Counted from the first letter of the stretch, positions 18,168-26,111 are shown. The stretch is 64,000 nt of DNA from Bacillota bacterium (GCA_021771915.1 JAETNY010000010.1:1-64000), one strand, 5' to 3'. The notes: generated from the sequence alone by a model not told the origin. Made by a program: numbers and translations.

Positions 18168-18434
18168 ATGGTTGAGAAAAAGCGACGAGCGGTGGCCTGT
18201 AAAACTGAAATTATGCAGTTTTTAACCGAGGTTATGCGCGGCGAGGTGCATGACCGGCATGAAACGCAAAAGGGCGGCGAAGTTCAGGTTCGGTTGGACG
18301 CGCCGAAAGTTAGCGAGCGTACTAAGGCGGCGGAACTTTTGGGGCGCAGCCAGCACCTTTTTTCTGATAAGACGCAGAATACGGGCAAGACTTTGGCGGT
18401 ACGGATTTGGGGCGAGGACGATTTGACGGATTGA
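18168..18434 (+). CDS. Terminase small subunit-like protein lacking the N-terminal HTH
   Basis: The 88-residue product matches only the C-terminal half of Terminase_2/XtmA-type small subunits: EIMQFLTEVMRGEVHDRHE, then SERTKAAELLGRSQHLF. In family members this follows a helix-turn-helix of about 60-70 residues that recognises viral DNA. That region is missing here. An AAAGGAG site supports ATG at 18168, and the upstream sequence is promoter and not coding. It is the first gene of the phage element, 30 bases before the large subunit. Loss of the DNA-recognition half would favour unspecific packaging, which is inference. Confidence 0.75.
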   Translation: MVEKKRRAVACKTEIMQFLTEVMRGEVHDRHETQKGGEVQVRLDAPKVSERTKAAELLGRSQHLFSDKTQNTGKTLAVRIWGEDDLTD

Positions 18435-18464
18435 GAGATGGTTGGGAAAGGAGGGGTTTGAGAT

Positions 18465-19697
18465 TTGCAGGATATTTATTTGCCGCAGCTGGTGGGCGGT
18501 GGTTATCGGGATTTTTGGCATTTTACCGGGCGTTACCGGGTTGTTAAGGGAGGCAGAGCCAGTAAAAAATCGAAAACAACGGCTTTGAATTTTATCTGGC
18601 GTTTGGTACGTATGCCGCAGACCAATTTGTTGGTTGTGCGCAAGACGTATCGTTCTTTGCGCAATTCCTGTTATGCGGAACTTGTCTGGGCGGTACATCA
18701 GCTGGGTTTGAGCGCTGTTTGGCAGTTTCGGGAGGAGCCTTTGGAGATGACTTATCTGCCGACGGGGCAGAAGATTTTTTTTCGGGGTTTGGACGACCCA
18801 CACAAGATTACATCTATTGTGGCGCCGCAGGGGCAGCTTTGTTTTCTTTGGCTGGAGGAGGCCTTTGAAGTAAGCCGGGAGGAAGATTTTACAATTTTGG
18901 ACGAAAGTATTCGCGGACCGGCCCCTTTTAAGCAGCTGACGCTGACCTTTAACCCCTGGAATGAGCGGCACTGGCTGAAGCGGCGTTTTTTTGATGGCCC
19001 GGCCTGCCCGGATATTCTGGCCAAGACGGTGGATTATCGCTGCAACGAGTTTTTGGACGAGGCTGACCGGCAGCTTTTTTTTAACATGGCGCGGCAGAAC
19101 CCCCGGCGTTATCGGGTGGCTGGTTTGGGAGAATGGGGCGTGGCGGAAGGGCTGATTTTTGAGAACTGGCGCGAGGTGGATTTTGATTTATCTGCTTTGC
19201 GTGCTCGACCGCAGATGTGCAGCATTTTTGGTTTGGATTTTGGTTATGTGAATGATGAAACGGCGCTGTTTTGCGGCCTGGTGGATTTGGCTGCGCGGCG
19301 TATTTTTGTTTTTGATGAAATTTATCAGCGTGGGCTTAGTAATGAGCAGATTTATGCGGAGATTGGGCGCAGGGGGTATGCCAAGGAGCGAATTTGCGCG
19401 GACAGCGCTGAGCCGAAGAGTATCGACCGGCTGCGTGAACTTGGTATTGAGCGGATTAAACCGGCGCGCAAGGGTCCGGACAGCGTGCGGCATGGTATTG
19501 ATTTTTTGCAGGATTTTGAAATTCTGGTGGCTCCGCGCTGCCGGAATTTTTTGGCGGAAATCAGCGCTTATAATTGGCAGGCGGATAAAAATGGCCGGTT
19601 GCTGAATGTGCCGGCGGATTGTAATAATCATTTGATGGACGCAATGCGCTATGCGGCGGAAGATTTGTTGCTGCGAGATAGCTTTAGCTTTAGTTAG
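18465..19697 (+). CDS. Phage terminase large subunit (PBSX/XtmB family)
   Basis: This ATPase-nuclease motor pumps DNA into the procapsid. The 410-residue protein shows a Walker A-like VKGGRASKKSKTTA (about residues 27-40), Walker B with catalytic acid LCFLWLEEAFE, and nuclease acidic residues in GLDFGYVNDETA, ICADSAEPKSIDRL and NNHLMDAMRYAAEDLL. All key motifs are present, so it should be active. Translation starts at TTG (18465), with AAAGGAGGGG at the right spacing. The packaging motor is intact although its small subunit is shortened. Confidence 0.95.
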   Translation: MQDIYLPQLVGGGYRDFWHFTGRYRVVKGGRASKKSKTTALNFIWRLVRMPQTNLLVVRKTYRSLRNSCYAELVWAVHQLGLSAVWQFREEPLEMTYLPTGQKIFFRGLDDPHKITSIVAPQGQLCFLWLEEAFEVSREEDFTILDESIRGPAPFKQLTLTFNPWNERHWLKRRFFDGPACPDILAKTVDYRCNEFLDEADRQLFFNMARQNPRRYRVAGLGEWGVAEGLIFENWREVDFDLSALRARPQMCSIFGLDFGYVNDETALFCGLVDLAARRIFVFDEIYQRGLSNEQIYAEIGRRGYAKERICADSAEPKSIDRLRELGIERIKPARKGPDSVRHGIDFLQDFEILVAPRCRNFLAEISAYNWQADKNGRLLNVPADCNNHLMDAMRYAAEDLLLRDSFSFS

Positions 19698-19709
19698 GCG
19701 TTGGGGAAA

Positions 19710-19750
19710 GATGTCATGGAATGTCCGGTTGTTGTGTGTTAGAATAGTAT
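19710..19750 (+). promoter_or_regulatory. Promoter-like element upstream of the portal gene (copy 2 of 2)
   Basis: This is the second copy of the element at 18084-18124, with core TGTCCG, TTGTTGTGTG and an extended -10-like TGTTAGAAT (19737-19745). It would drive the portal-capsid-tail genes separately from terminase. Confidence 0.55.
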
Positions 19751-19788
19751 CGTCAAGAAAAGTGAACAGGGGGGAAAAGAAAAAATAA

Positions 19789-21252
19789 ATGAAAAGGATT
19801 AGTGAGATTTGCCGCAGGCTTGGTTCAGCCGGCGGTTTTTTGTTGGGCAAAAAAACCGAGCAGCCAGCGGAATTGCAGGTTTTGGGCTGGGAACTGGGGC
19901 GCTGGCTGACCTCTGACAAGCGTCGGCAAATGTTGACCGGGGAGGCTTATTTTGCCGGGCAGCAGGATATTTTGCGTCAGCGGCGCATGGTGATTGGGCG
20001 CGGCGGTCAGCTTGAGACGGCGCCTAATTTGCCAAATAATCGTCTGATTAACAATCAGTATGCCAAGTTGGTTAATCAGAAAACCAATTACATGCTGGGG
20101 CAGCCTATCAGTTGGGAGAGTGATTGTCCGGAGTTTGCCGACGCTTTGGGGCGGATTTTTGACCGGCCTTTTATGCGTTTGCTGAAACGATTGGGCAAGG
20201 ACTGTTATAATCAGGGGATTGCCTGGCTTTTTCCGTATCTTGATGGGGAGGGGCGGCTGGCTTTTGCCCGGTTTGCCGGGCATGAGATTTTACCCTTTTG
20301 GGCGGACGCAGAACATACGCGCCTGACTGGGGCGCTGCGTTTTTTTGGCCGGGAAATCTGGCGGCAGGGGTGTTTACAGACGGTTTGGGGCGTGGAGGTT
20401 TATGGTTTGAATGGCGTGCGCTTGTTTGGTTGGGAGCCGGGGTTGGGGCGGCTGATACCCTGGGCCTGGGGCGAGGCGGAATTGTCCTTGGGGCAGGCCA
20501 GACCGTATTTGCAGCGCGTGAGTGCGGACGGGAGCATTGAGGGCTTTAACTGGCAGCGCGTGCCGCTTATTCCTTTTAAGCTGAATGAGAGTGAGCGGCC
20601 GCTTATTTGTCGGGTGAAATCCTTGCAGGACGCGCTTAACACCATGCTTTCTGCTTTTGAAAATGTTATGCAGGAGGATATGCATAATACGGTTCTGGTG
20701 ATTAAGAATTATGACGGCACGGATTTGGCTGAGTTTCGGCATAATCTGGCTGCTTATGGTGCGGTTAAGGTTAAGACGATTGACGGCGCGGAGGGTGGTA
20801 TTGATACGCTTTCTGTTGATGTGAACGCCGGCAATTATCAGGCTATTTTGGAACTTTTGCAGCGCGCGATTATTGAGAATGGTTTGGGGTTTGACTCCAA
20901 GCTTGACCGGGCTTATCGGGCGGCGAATGAGATGAATATTAAATCCATGTACAGCGATATTTGTCTGGACGCTAACGATTTGGAAACGGAATGGCAGGCC
21001 AGTTTTGCTGAATTACTCTGGTTTGTTAAGCGGTATCTGGCGCTTAGTGGTCAGGGTGATTTTCTCTCCTGCGGTTGGCGGCTGATTTTTAACCGCGATA
21101 TTATGATTGATGAAAGTGAGGCTATTGATAACTGTTTGAAGTCGGTTGGTTTGCTTTCTGAAAAATCGGTTATTGCGCAACACCCCTGGGTGAATGATGT
21201 GGAAAATGAGATGCGCCGACTGGCGGCGCAGGAGGCCCGGCATGCAGGTTGA
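19789..21252 (+). CDS. Phage portal protein (SPP1 gp6-like)
   Basis: The portal forms the dodecameric ring through which DNA enters the head. This 487-residue protein fits the SPP1-gp6 family: an N-terminal wing with NLPNNRLINNQYAKLVNQKTNYMLG, a crown/stem region with SLQDALNTMLSAFENVMQEDMHNTVLVIKNYDG, and a conserved C-terminal RAANEMNIKSMYSDICLDAN. The spacing from the GGGGGG site is long (about 14 bases). It overlaps the next gene by 11 bases. No minor head (Mu F-like) gene and no head protease follow, unlike in many SPP1- or PBSX-type phages. Confidence 0.93.
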   Translation: MKRISEICRRLGSAGGFLLGKKTEQPAELQVLGWELGRWLTSDKRRQMLTGEAYFAGQQDILRQRRMVIGRGGQLETAPNLPNNRLINNQYAKLVNQKTNYMLGQPISWESDCPEFADALGRIFDRPFMRLLKRLGKDCYNQGIAWLFPYLDGEGRLAFARFAGHEILPFWADAEHTRLTGALRFFGREIWRQGCLQTVWGVEVYGLNGVRLFGWEPGLGRLIPWAWGEAELSLGQARPYLQRVSADGSIEGFNWQRVPLIPFKLNESERPLICRVKSLQDALNTMLSAFENVMQEDMHNTVLVIKNYDGTDLAEFRHNLAAYGAVKVKTIDGAEGGIDTLSVDVNAGNYQAILELLQRAIIENGLGFDSKLDRAYRAANEMNIKSMYSDICLDANDLETEWQASFAELLWFVKRYLALSGQGDFLSCGWRLIFNRDIMIDESEAIDNCLKSVGLLSEKSVIAQHPWVNDVENEMRRLAAQEARHAG

Positions 21253-22189
21253 TTTGTTGATTAACGACGGCAAGAACTGGCTGCGGCCGCAGGTTTTGAG
21301 TGGTTTGCGTTTGCAGCGCGCGGCTAATGCGGCGGCTGTTTTGGATTTTGTGGTGGTTAAAAATGGCATGCTGAATTTTTTGGAGGGCGCGCCGGTGCGT
21401 TTGCGTCTGGACGGGCAGACGGTTTTTGTTGGCCGGGTTTTTAGCAAGCGGCGGCGGCAGCCGGAACTTATTCAGGTGCGCGCTTATGACCAGCTGCGTT
21501 ATTTGCAGAACCGTGATTGCTGCATGCTGCGCGATTTTACGCCGGGTGATTTGCTGCGGCGTATTTGCAGTGAGAATAATATGCAGCTGGGTAAGGTGGC
21601 GGATTGTGGATTGCGTTTGGGGGCGCATAGTTTTGATAACCGTAGGTATCTGGATATGCTGGCGGAGGTTTTGGCCGAGGTTTGGCAGGCCAGGGGGCGG
21701 CGTTATTTTGTTTATGATGATTGCGGTGCGGTTTGTCTGCAAAGCTGCTGGGATATGCGCGTTAATATTCTGCTGGCGGCGGATTGTATTGGCGGCTATG
21801 AATATGCTACCTCGATTGATGAAAAGACCTATAATCGGGTTAAGGTGATTTATGAGGATAAGCGCAAGGGGTTGCGCAAGGAGTTTGTGGCCGAGGACGG
21901 GGGCAAAATTGCCGATTGGGGCGTTTTGCAGCTGGTAAGCAAAAACGCGGACGCTAAACAGCAGACTTATAGCCGGGCGCGAGAACTTTTACAGCTTTAT
22001 CGTCAGCGGCGTGAAAGTCTGCTTGTTTTGCAGGCTCCGGGCAATATTATGGTGCGCGGCGGCAGTATGGTGGGCGTGCGTTTAAATCTGGGCGAGCAGC
22101 TGGTGGATTGCTGGGCGCTGGTTAAGCGAGCGGAACATCTGATTGAACAGGGAAATTGTTTGATGAATTTGAGTTTGGAATTACAGTAG
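21242..22189 (+). CDS. XkdQ-like baseplate/tail hub protein
   Basis: The 315-residue protein matches the PBSX XkdQ/gpD-like tail hub family. It begins with VDLLINDGKNWLRPQVLSGL, has RVRAYDQLRYLQNRD-like hub motifs (read as VRAYDQLRYLQNR), a central FTPGDLLRRICSENN, and ends with ALVKRAEHLIEQGNCLMNL. GGAGG just upstream fixes ATG at 21242, inside the end of the portal gene. In PBSX, xkdQ lies far downstream among the tail genes. Here it directly follows the portal gene, which is unusual. Confidence 0.8.
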   Translation: MQVDLLINDGKNWLRPQVLSGLRLQRAANAAAVLDFVVVKNGMLNFLEGAPVRLRLDGQTVFVGRVFSKRRRQPELIQVRAYDQLRYLQNRDCCMLRDFTPGDLLRRICSENNMQLGKVADCGLRLGAHSFDNRRYLDMLAEVLAEVWQARGRRYFVYDDCGAVCLQSCWDMRVNILLAADCIGGYEYATSIDEKTYNRVKVIYEDKRKGLRKEFVAEDGGKIADWGVLQLVSKNADAKQQTYSRARELLQLYRQRRESLLVLQAPGNIMVRGGSMVGVRLNLGEQLVDCWALVKRAEHLIEQGNCLMNLSLELQ

Positions 22190-22259
22190 CGATGCGCTTG
22201 CCTGGGGCGTTCTAATTGGAATGATTGGCATATATATAGAATTCAGGGAGGAGTGAAGG

Positions 22260-22706
22260 ATGTATCATTATTTTATTGGCGAACTGGAGTTGCCGCTGGC
22301 ACCGGAAAAATATACTCTGCGTTTGCGCCAGAATAATCAGCTGGTGCAGCTGGCGGACGGCACTGAGTTGAACCTTTTGCGGCCGGCTGGTTTGCGCGAA
22401 ATCAGTTTTGAGTTGCTGCTGCCTTATTTTGAGGACTCGCCGCTGCTGCGCAATGGGGTGCGCGTTTATAAACCAATTTATTATTTAAACCGGCTGGCGG
22501 AATGGGCGGCCAGCGGTGAGGCACGGCGGCTGATTATCTATCGCTCTCTGCCGAATGGCGAGGAGATTTTTAATACTAGTATGCTGGTGAGTTTGGAGGA
22601 TTATCAGGTTTTGGAAGCAGCCGATTTGGGTTTTGATGTGCGCGTGGCTTTGCGTTTGCGCGAGTATGTAGAGAAAATTTGTCAGAAATATGTGGGTAAT
22701 TTATAA
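22260..22706 (+). CDS. XkdP-like tail protein without LysM domain
   Basis: This 148-residue protein matches the N-terminal part of XkdP-type tail proteins: LPLAPEKYTLRLRQNNQ, LNLLRPAGLREISFELLLP, PIYYLNRLAEW and a RSLPNGEEIFNTSMLVSLED strand pattern. PBSX XkdP (about 220 residues) carries a C-terminal LysM module, whereas this protein stops after VALRLREYVEK. A GGGAGGAG site precedes the start. The protein probably joins the tail hub to the baseplate. It follows the XkdQ-like gene after a 70-base gap. Confidence 0.75.
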   Translation: MYHYFIGELELPLAPEKYTLRLRQNNQLVQLADGTELNLLRPAGLREISFELLLPYFEDSPLLRNGVRVYKPIYYLNRLAEWAASGEARRLIIYRSLPNGEEIFNTSMLVSLEDYQVLEAADLGFDVRVALRLREYVEKICQKYVGNL

Positions 22707-22733
22707 AACCTGTTGACTAGAGGGGGAAAAATT

Positions 22734-23078
22734 TTGCAGACAGCAGCTTTGACGGACGCGCTGGTTGGTTTGGCCAAGCGAGCGGCGGATAGTCTGCCGG
22801 CGGTCAGCTTTGCCTTTGGGCGAGTTGTGAATGAAAGCCCTTTGCAGATTATGCTGGAGCAGCGTCTTTTGGTGCCGGAGGAGGAACTGATTTTGACGGA
22901 CTCGGTGATTGGTTTTGTGGAGCGGCGGCAGGACGATGAGCGTTATTTAAAAGATAAAATTTATCGGGTGTATCATAATTTGGAATTGAATGACCGCGTT
23001 TTGTTGGCCTGCGTTCAGGGTGGGCAGGCTTATGTGATTGTTAGCCGTTATTATGCAACGGAATTGGACGAGGTGTGA
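22734..23078 (+). CDS. XkdR-like phage protein (DUF2577 family)
   Basis: The 114-residue protein matches the DUF2577/XkdR family of small baseplate-associated proteins: LVGLAKRAADSLPAVSFAFG, then LTDSVIGFVERR and LNDRVLLACVQGGQAYVIVS. The family role is structural, near the baseplate hub. TTG at 22734 with AGAGGGGG upstream is the best start; the frame is open from 22713. Its end overlaps the start region of the next gene. Confidence 0.75.
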   Translation: MQTAALTDALVGLAKRAADSLPAVSFAFGRVVNESPLQIMLEQRLLVPEEELILTDSVIGFVERRQDDERYLKDKIYRVYHNLELNDRVLLACVQGGQAYVIVSRYYATELDEV

Positions 23079-23086
23079 GGTTGGAT

Positions 23087-23995
23087 ATGAATGGGGAAAG
23101 TGTTTTGAGCGAATGGCTGGCGCGCTTACAGCAGGGGCGTGTATGGCGGCGGCAGGCGGAGGAGTTTGACAGTTGGAGCCAACTGGCCGGTGAGGATTTG
23201 CTCCGGCTGGTGAGCGAGGCCGCCCCGGGAGAGCGTCCGAGTGAACGGGATATTTGCTTGTTATTGGGTATAAATTCGCCTTTGGCGCAGGCAAATGGCT
23301 ATTCTTTGGCTGGGGTGGGCCAGCGTTTTAATAGTTTATATCAGCGTGGCAAGCATCGTTTAACCTCAACTGCGCCAATGTTAAGCAAAGCAGATGGAGC
23401 GTTTCAGGGAGAAAGTGATAATTTATGGGAAACGGCGGCGGCTGATTTAAGCGAGGTTGGTGCGGAGTTGTTACCGGATTTGGATTCTCCTGACGCAATA
23501 TGGCCGGAAGATTTGTCTGATGATACGACAGCGCTTTCTTTGGTATTGTCTGGGCGAAAGGCGCACAAAGTGGCGGCGGCGGAGAGTAAATCGGGTATGG
23601 AGCGTAAATCGGAAATAAAGATAAAATCTTCTGCGGGGCCAAAAGTAAAAATGAATAGTCAAACCGAAACGGCAAACAAAGTTGAAACGACAGGGGAAGA
23701 TATTGTTTCCGCGTCATGGCCAGAGCTGGTGTTTTCAGCAAATTTGCTTAAATCGGCGGAAAATGAGCCGGTGCAGCCGCTGACGGCGGCAGAGGCGTCA
23801 GCGGAAAGGTTGACGGAAATATCGGCGGATATACCGGTGCAATTGACCTCTGCGCGCTCGGAGGTTTTGAATACGCCTGGCGTGGAGCCGGAGCCGTTGG
23901 TGACTGGGGCTGATGTTGATATGCTGACCGATTTGGTGGCGGAGCGTTTGCGTGAAGATATTGAGGCTTTATTGGGGAGCGCGTCTTTGATTTGA
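23087..23995 (+). CDS. Unknown phage-element protein in the tape-measure position
   Basis: I do not recognise this 302-residue protein. Residues 1-95 look folded and helical (SEWLARLQQGRVWRRQAEEF; ERDICLLLGINSPLAQANG). Residues 95-260 are rich in Ser, Ala, Lys, Glu and Thr and are probably disordered. The last 30 form an amphipathic helix (DMLTDLVAERLREDIEALLG). It lies between the XkdR-like gene and the XkdN-like chaperone gene, where the tape measure (XkdO) would fall if the tail block were reversed. No other tape-measure candidate exists in the element. If it is one, the tail would be very short. It lacks the transmembrane segments typical of tape measures. Confidence 0.45.
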   Translation: MNGESVLSEWLARLQQGRVWRRQAEEFDSWSQLAGEDLLRLVSEAAPGERPSERDICLLLGINSPLAQANGYSLAGVGQRFNSLYQRGKHRLTSTAPMLSKADGAFQGESDNLWETAAADLSEVGAELLPDLDSPDAIWPEDLSDDTTALSLVLSGRKAHKVAAAESKSGMERKSEIKIKSSAGPKVKMNSQTETANKVETTGEDIVSASWPELVFSANLLKSAENEPVQPLTAAEASAERLTEISADIPVQLTSARSEVLNTPGVEPEPLVTGADVDMLTDLVAERLREDIEALLGSASLI

Positions 23996-24028
23996 TGTTT
24001 ATGAGATTATGGGAGAGGGGGGAATTGT

Positions 24029-24439
24029 TTGATGAGCAGGGATTTGACGGCTTTTTTGGCGGCCAGTGCGCCGCGCGAGAATTTGCGACTGCTGGTTTCT
24101 GAGCGTTTTGTGGACGAGCAGGGACAGCCGCAGCTTTGGGAGTTGCAGCCGCTGACGGCGGCCGACTGGCAGGAACTTTTACTGGCGGCGGCACGGCAGG
24201 AGGAAATTGGGCATAAGTTACGCTTTAACGATATTTTTTTGCAGTTGTTGGTAAAATCTGTGGTTTGGCCGGATTTGAACAGTGTTGAGTTGCAGGATAG
24301 TTATGGCGTTTTGGGTGCGGAACAGCTGCTGTTGAAAATGCTTTCACCGGGGGAATATCAGGCTTTGCAGCAGGCTTTTGAACGCTTGAATTTGCAGAGC
24401 CAGACGGCGGAGGCTCATTTGGCGGCGGCAAAAAACTGA
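24029..24439 (+). CDS. XkdN-like tail assembly chaperone (zero-frame product)
   Basis: This 136-residue protein matches the PBSX XkdN chaperone: a central FLQLLVKSVVWPDLNSVELQ followed by DSYGVLGAEQLLLKMLSPGE. Such chaperones bind the tape measure during tail assembly and are classically made in two lengths, like lambda gpG and gpGT. The coding region ends at a slippery A AAA AAC heptamer (24430-24436) directly before the TGA stop. The overlapping -1 frame stays open to 24594, giving a 188-residue longer form. A GAGAGGGGGG site lies upstream. Confidence 0.85.
   Translation: MMSRDLTAFLAASAPRENLRLLVSERFVDEQGQPQLWELQPLTAADWQELLLAAARQEEIGHKLRFNDIFLQLLVKSVVWPDLNSVELQDSYGVLGAEQLLLKMLSPGEYQALQQAFERLNLQSQTAEAHLAAAKN
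24430..24436 (+). other. Programmed -1 frameshift site in the tail assembly chaperone gene
   Basis: A AAA AAC lies in the correct phase: zero-frame codons are GCA AAA AAC, followed at once by TGA. Tandem slippage to AAA AAA continues as CTG ATT AAG and so on. It is one of the best-known bacterial -1 slippery sequences and sits exactly where tail chaperone G/GT shifts occur. Confidence 0.85.
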
Positions 24440-24594
24440 TTAAGGCCGGCGATTGGGAGGTATGCGCAGCCTGGCTGGCGCTTTTGCGCTGGGGTTGGCG
24501 GCCCGGCGAATTTATGCAGTTGAGCGCCGCCGAGCGCGCCTTTGTGATTGCCGGCCTGCAACGGGAAATGGAAATTTTGCAGCAAAATAGCTAA
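24436..24594 (+). CDS. Frameshift extension of the tail assembly chaperone (52 codons)
   Basis: Read only after the -1 shift, this segment has no ribosome binding site and no plausible start of its own. It adds 52 residues beginning LIKAGDWEVCAAWLALLRWG and containing RPGEFMQLSAAERAFVIAGL, a compact helical domain. It ends 16 bases before the scaffold gene. In lambda-type systems the extended form binds the tape measure and the tube subunit. Without the frameshift this stretch would be an unexplained gap. Confidence 0.8.
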   Translation: MIKAGDWEVCAAWLALLRWGWRPGEFMQLSAAERAFVIAGLQREMEILQQNS

Positions 24595-24610
24595 GTATAA
24601 GGAGGGTAAT

Positions 24611-25048
24611 ATGCAGGAAAATGGGCGGAAAAATAAAGCCGAAAATGTGACTGAAAATAAGCCGGAGATGGTAAGCCGGGCGGAGTATGAGCGCCTTAAG
24701 CTGGAAATGACGGCGGAGCGTTTGTTGGCTGAGGCTGGCGCCAGGAGTTTGCCGGCAGCTATGGCCTTGTTGAATTGGTCGGTTTTGGATTTTCAGGCGG
24801 AGGATTGGGTGGAGCGTCTGCGGCAGCAAATCCGGGAACTGCGTCGGCGTTCGGATACCGCTTTTTTGTTTGCGCCGGAACGGCAGGAGCAGGATTATCA
24901 TTGGCTGGGTTTGCAGCCGCAAGCGGCCGGCGATATGATTGATGTTTACGGCGCGGACGGCGCTTTTGGTCTGCGTCTGGCGCAGGCCGAGGGCGTTGAG
25001 GCGATTAAGATTAAGCAGGAAGCGGCTGCGCAGGGAATTATTTTATAA
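24611..25048 (+). CDS. Phage scaffolding protein (GP20-like)
   Basis: The 145-residue protein has a charged coiled-coil N-terminal half (EYERLKLEMTAERLLAEAGA) followed by RSLPAAMALLNWSVLDFQ. That pattern is found in phage GP20-type scaffolds, in which a coiled coil precedes an A.ALL motif. It lies 61 bases before the major capsid gene, as expected for an assembly scaffold removed from the mature head. An AAGGAGG site supports ATG at 24611; an open frame upstream is the -1 chaperone extension region. No head protease gene is present, so the scaffold may leave without being cleaved. Confidence 0.75.
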   Translation: MQENGRKNKAENVTENKPEMVSRAEYERLKLEMTAERLLAEAGARSLPAAMALLNWSVLDFQAEDWVERLRQQIRELRRRSDTAFLFAPERQEQDYHWLGLQPQAAGDMIDVYGADGAFGLRLAQAEGVEAIKIKQEAAAQGIIL

Positions 25049-25109
25049 AAAAATTTTTTAAGTGGTGGGTTGGGTTTGGGTATTTTTTTAAGAAAGGATT
25101 GATTTAATA

Positions 25110-26111
25110 ATGACACAAGTAAGCGAGATTGGAACGGTTTGGAATTTGCCTAATTATGCCGGCGAACTTTTTTCCGCGGACGCGATGCAGACTCCGCTTC
25201 TGGCGATGATTGGGGGGCTTTCCGGTGGACGTATGACCAGCAACTTTGAATTTCCGACGGCGGTGCTTTTTGATTATCCGGAGGCGGCCCAGCCGGAAAT
25301 TTCTGAATCGGCGGCTGCGGTGGCTCCGGAGGCGGTTATGGCGGCGCGCTCACAGGAAAGTAATGTTGTGCAAATTCATCAGGAGATTATTAATCTGACC
25401 TATGCCAAGCAAAGCAATGTGGGACGTATGCAGGGTTTGAACACAGCTGGCTTGGAGGGTGACCCGGTGGCGGACGAGAGGGCTTTTCAGGTACAGCATA
25501 AGCTGATTAAAATTGCCCGTGATGTGGAGCACAGTTTTATTAACGGCCAGTTTAAGCGCGCGGCCAGCAGCAACGAGGCCAATAAGACCCGGGGGCTGCT
25601 GGAACTTTGCTGCGGCGGTACGACTCTGGAGGCTAAGGGCGCGCCTTTGAGCAAGGCCATGTTGCAGCAGATTTTCCGCGAGATGGCGGATAATGGCGCT
25701 TATTTCAGCAATATGGTGATGTTTTTGCCGGCCTATCAGAAGCAGGCGTTATCAGAAATTTATGCTTCACAGTTTAACGGCACGCCGGTTTATACGCCCA
25801 GTCAGCGTCAGGTGGGCGGTCTGAATATTACCGAACTGGAAACAGATTTTTGCCGGCTGGGGGTTTGCTGGGACCGCTTTATGCCGGCAGATAGTGTGCT
25901 GATTGCTGATGTGGCGCATTTGGCTCCGGTTTTTCAGGCGGTGCCAGGCAAGGGCGTTTTGTTTGAGGAAGAATTGGCGAAAACCGGCGCGGCGGATAAA
26001 ATTCAGCTTTATGGTCAGATTGGTTTGGCGCATGGCCCGGCCTTTTTGCATGCTTCGATTACCGGTTTGGCGACGGGCGGCGGCGTTAATGCCGGCAGTG
26101 AGCAGGTATGA
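25110..26111 (+). CDS. Major capsid protein (SU10-like HK97-fold family)
   Basis: This 333-residue protein forms the head shell. It matches the SU10-type major capsid family (PF17236): N-terminal EIGTVWNLPNYAGELFSADA, a segment with VVQIHQEIINLTYAKQSNVG, and the conserved ERAFQVQHKLIKIARDVEHSF and NGQFKRAASSNEANKTRGLLEL. A C-terminal Gly-rich tail (TGGGVNAGSEQV) ends it. The upstream gap has a T-rich stretch and an AGAAAGGA site. It overlaps the next gene by four bases. Confidence 0.9.
   Translation: MTQVSEIGTVWNLPNYAGELFSADAMQTPLLAMIGGLSGGRMTSNFEFPTAVLFDYPEAAQPEISESAAAVAPEAVMAARSQESNVVQIHQEIINLTYAKQSNVGRMQGLNTAGLEGDPVADERAFQVQHKLIKIARDVEHSFINGQFKRAASSNEANKTRGLLELCCGGTTLEAKGAPLSKAMLQQIFREMADNGAYFSNMVMFLPAYQKQALSEIYASQFNGTPVYTPSQRQVGGLNITELETDFCRLGVCWDRFMPADSVLIADVAHLAPVFQAVPGKGVLFEEELAKTGAADKIQLYGQIGLAHGPAFLHASITGLATGGGVNAGSEQV

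Noticed and set aside
18222-19919. Long minus-strand ORFs opposite the terminase genes
   Set aside because: They mirror clear terminase coding sequence and have no independent signals.
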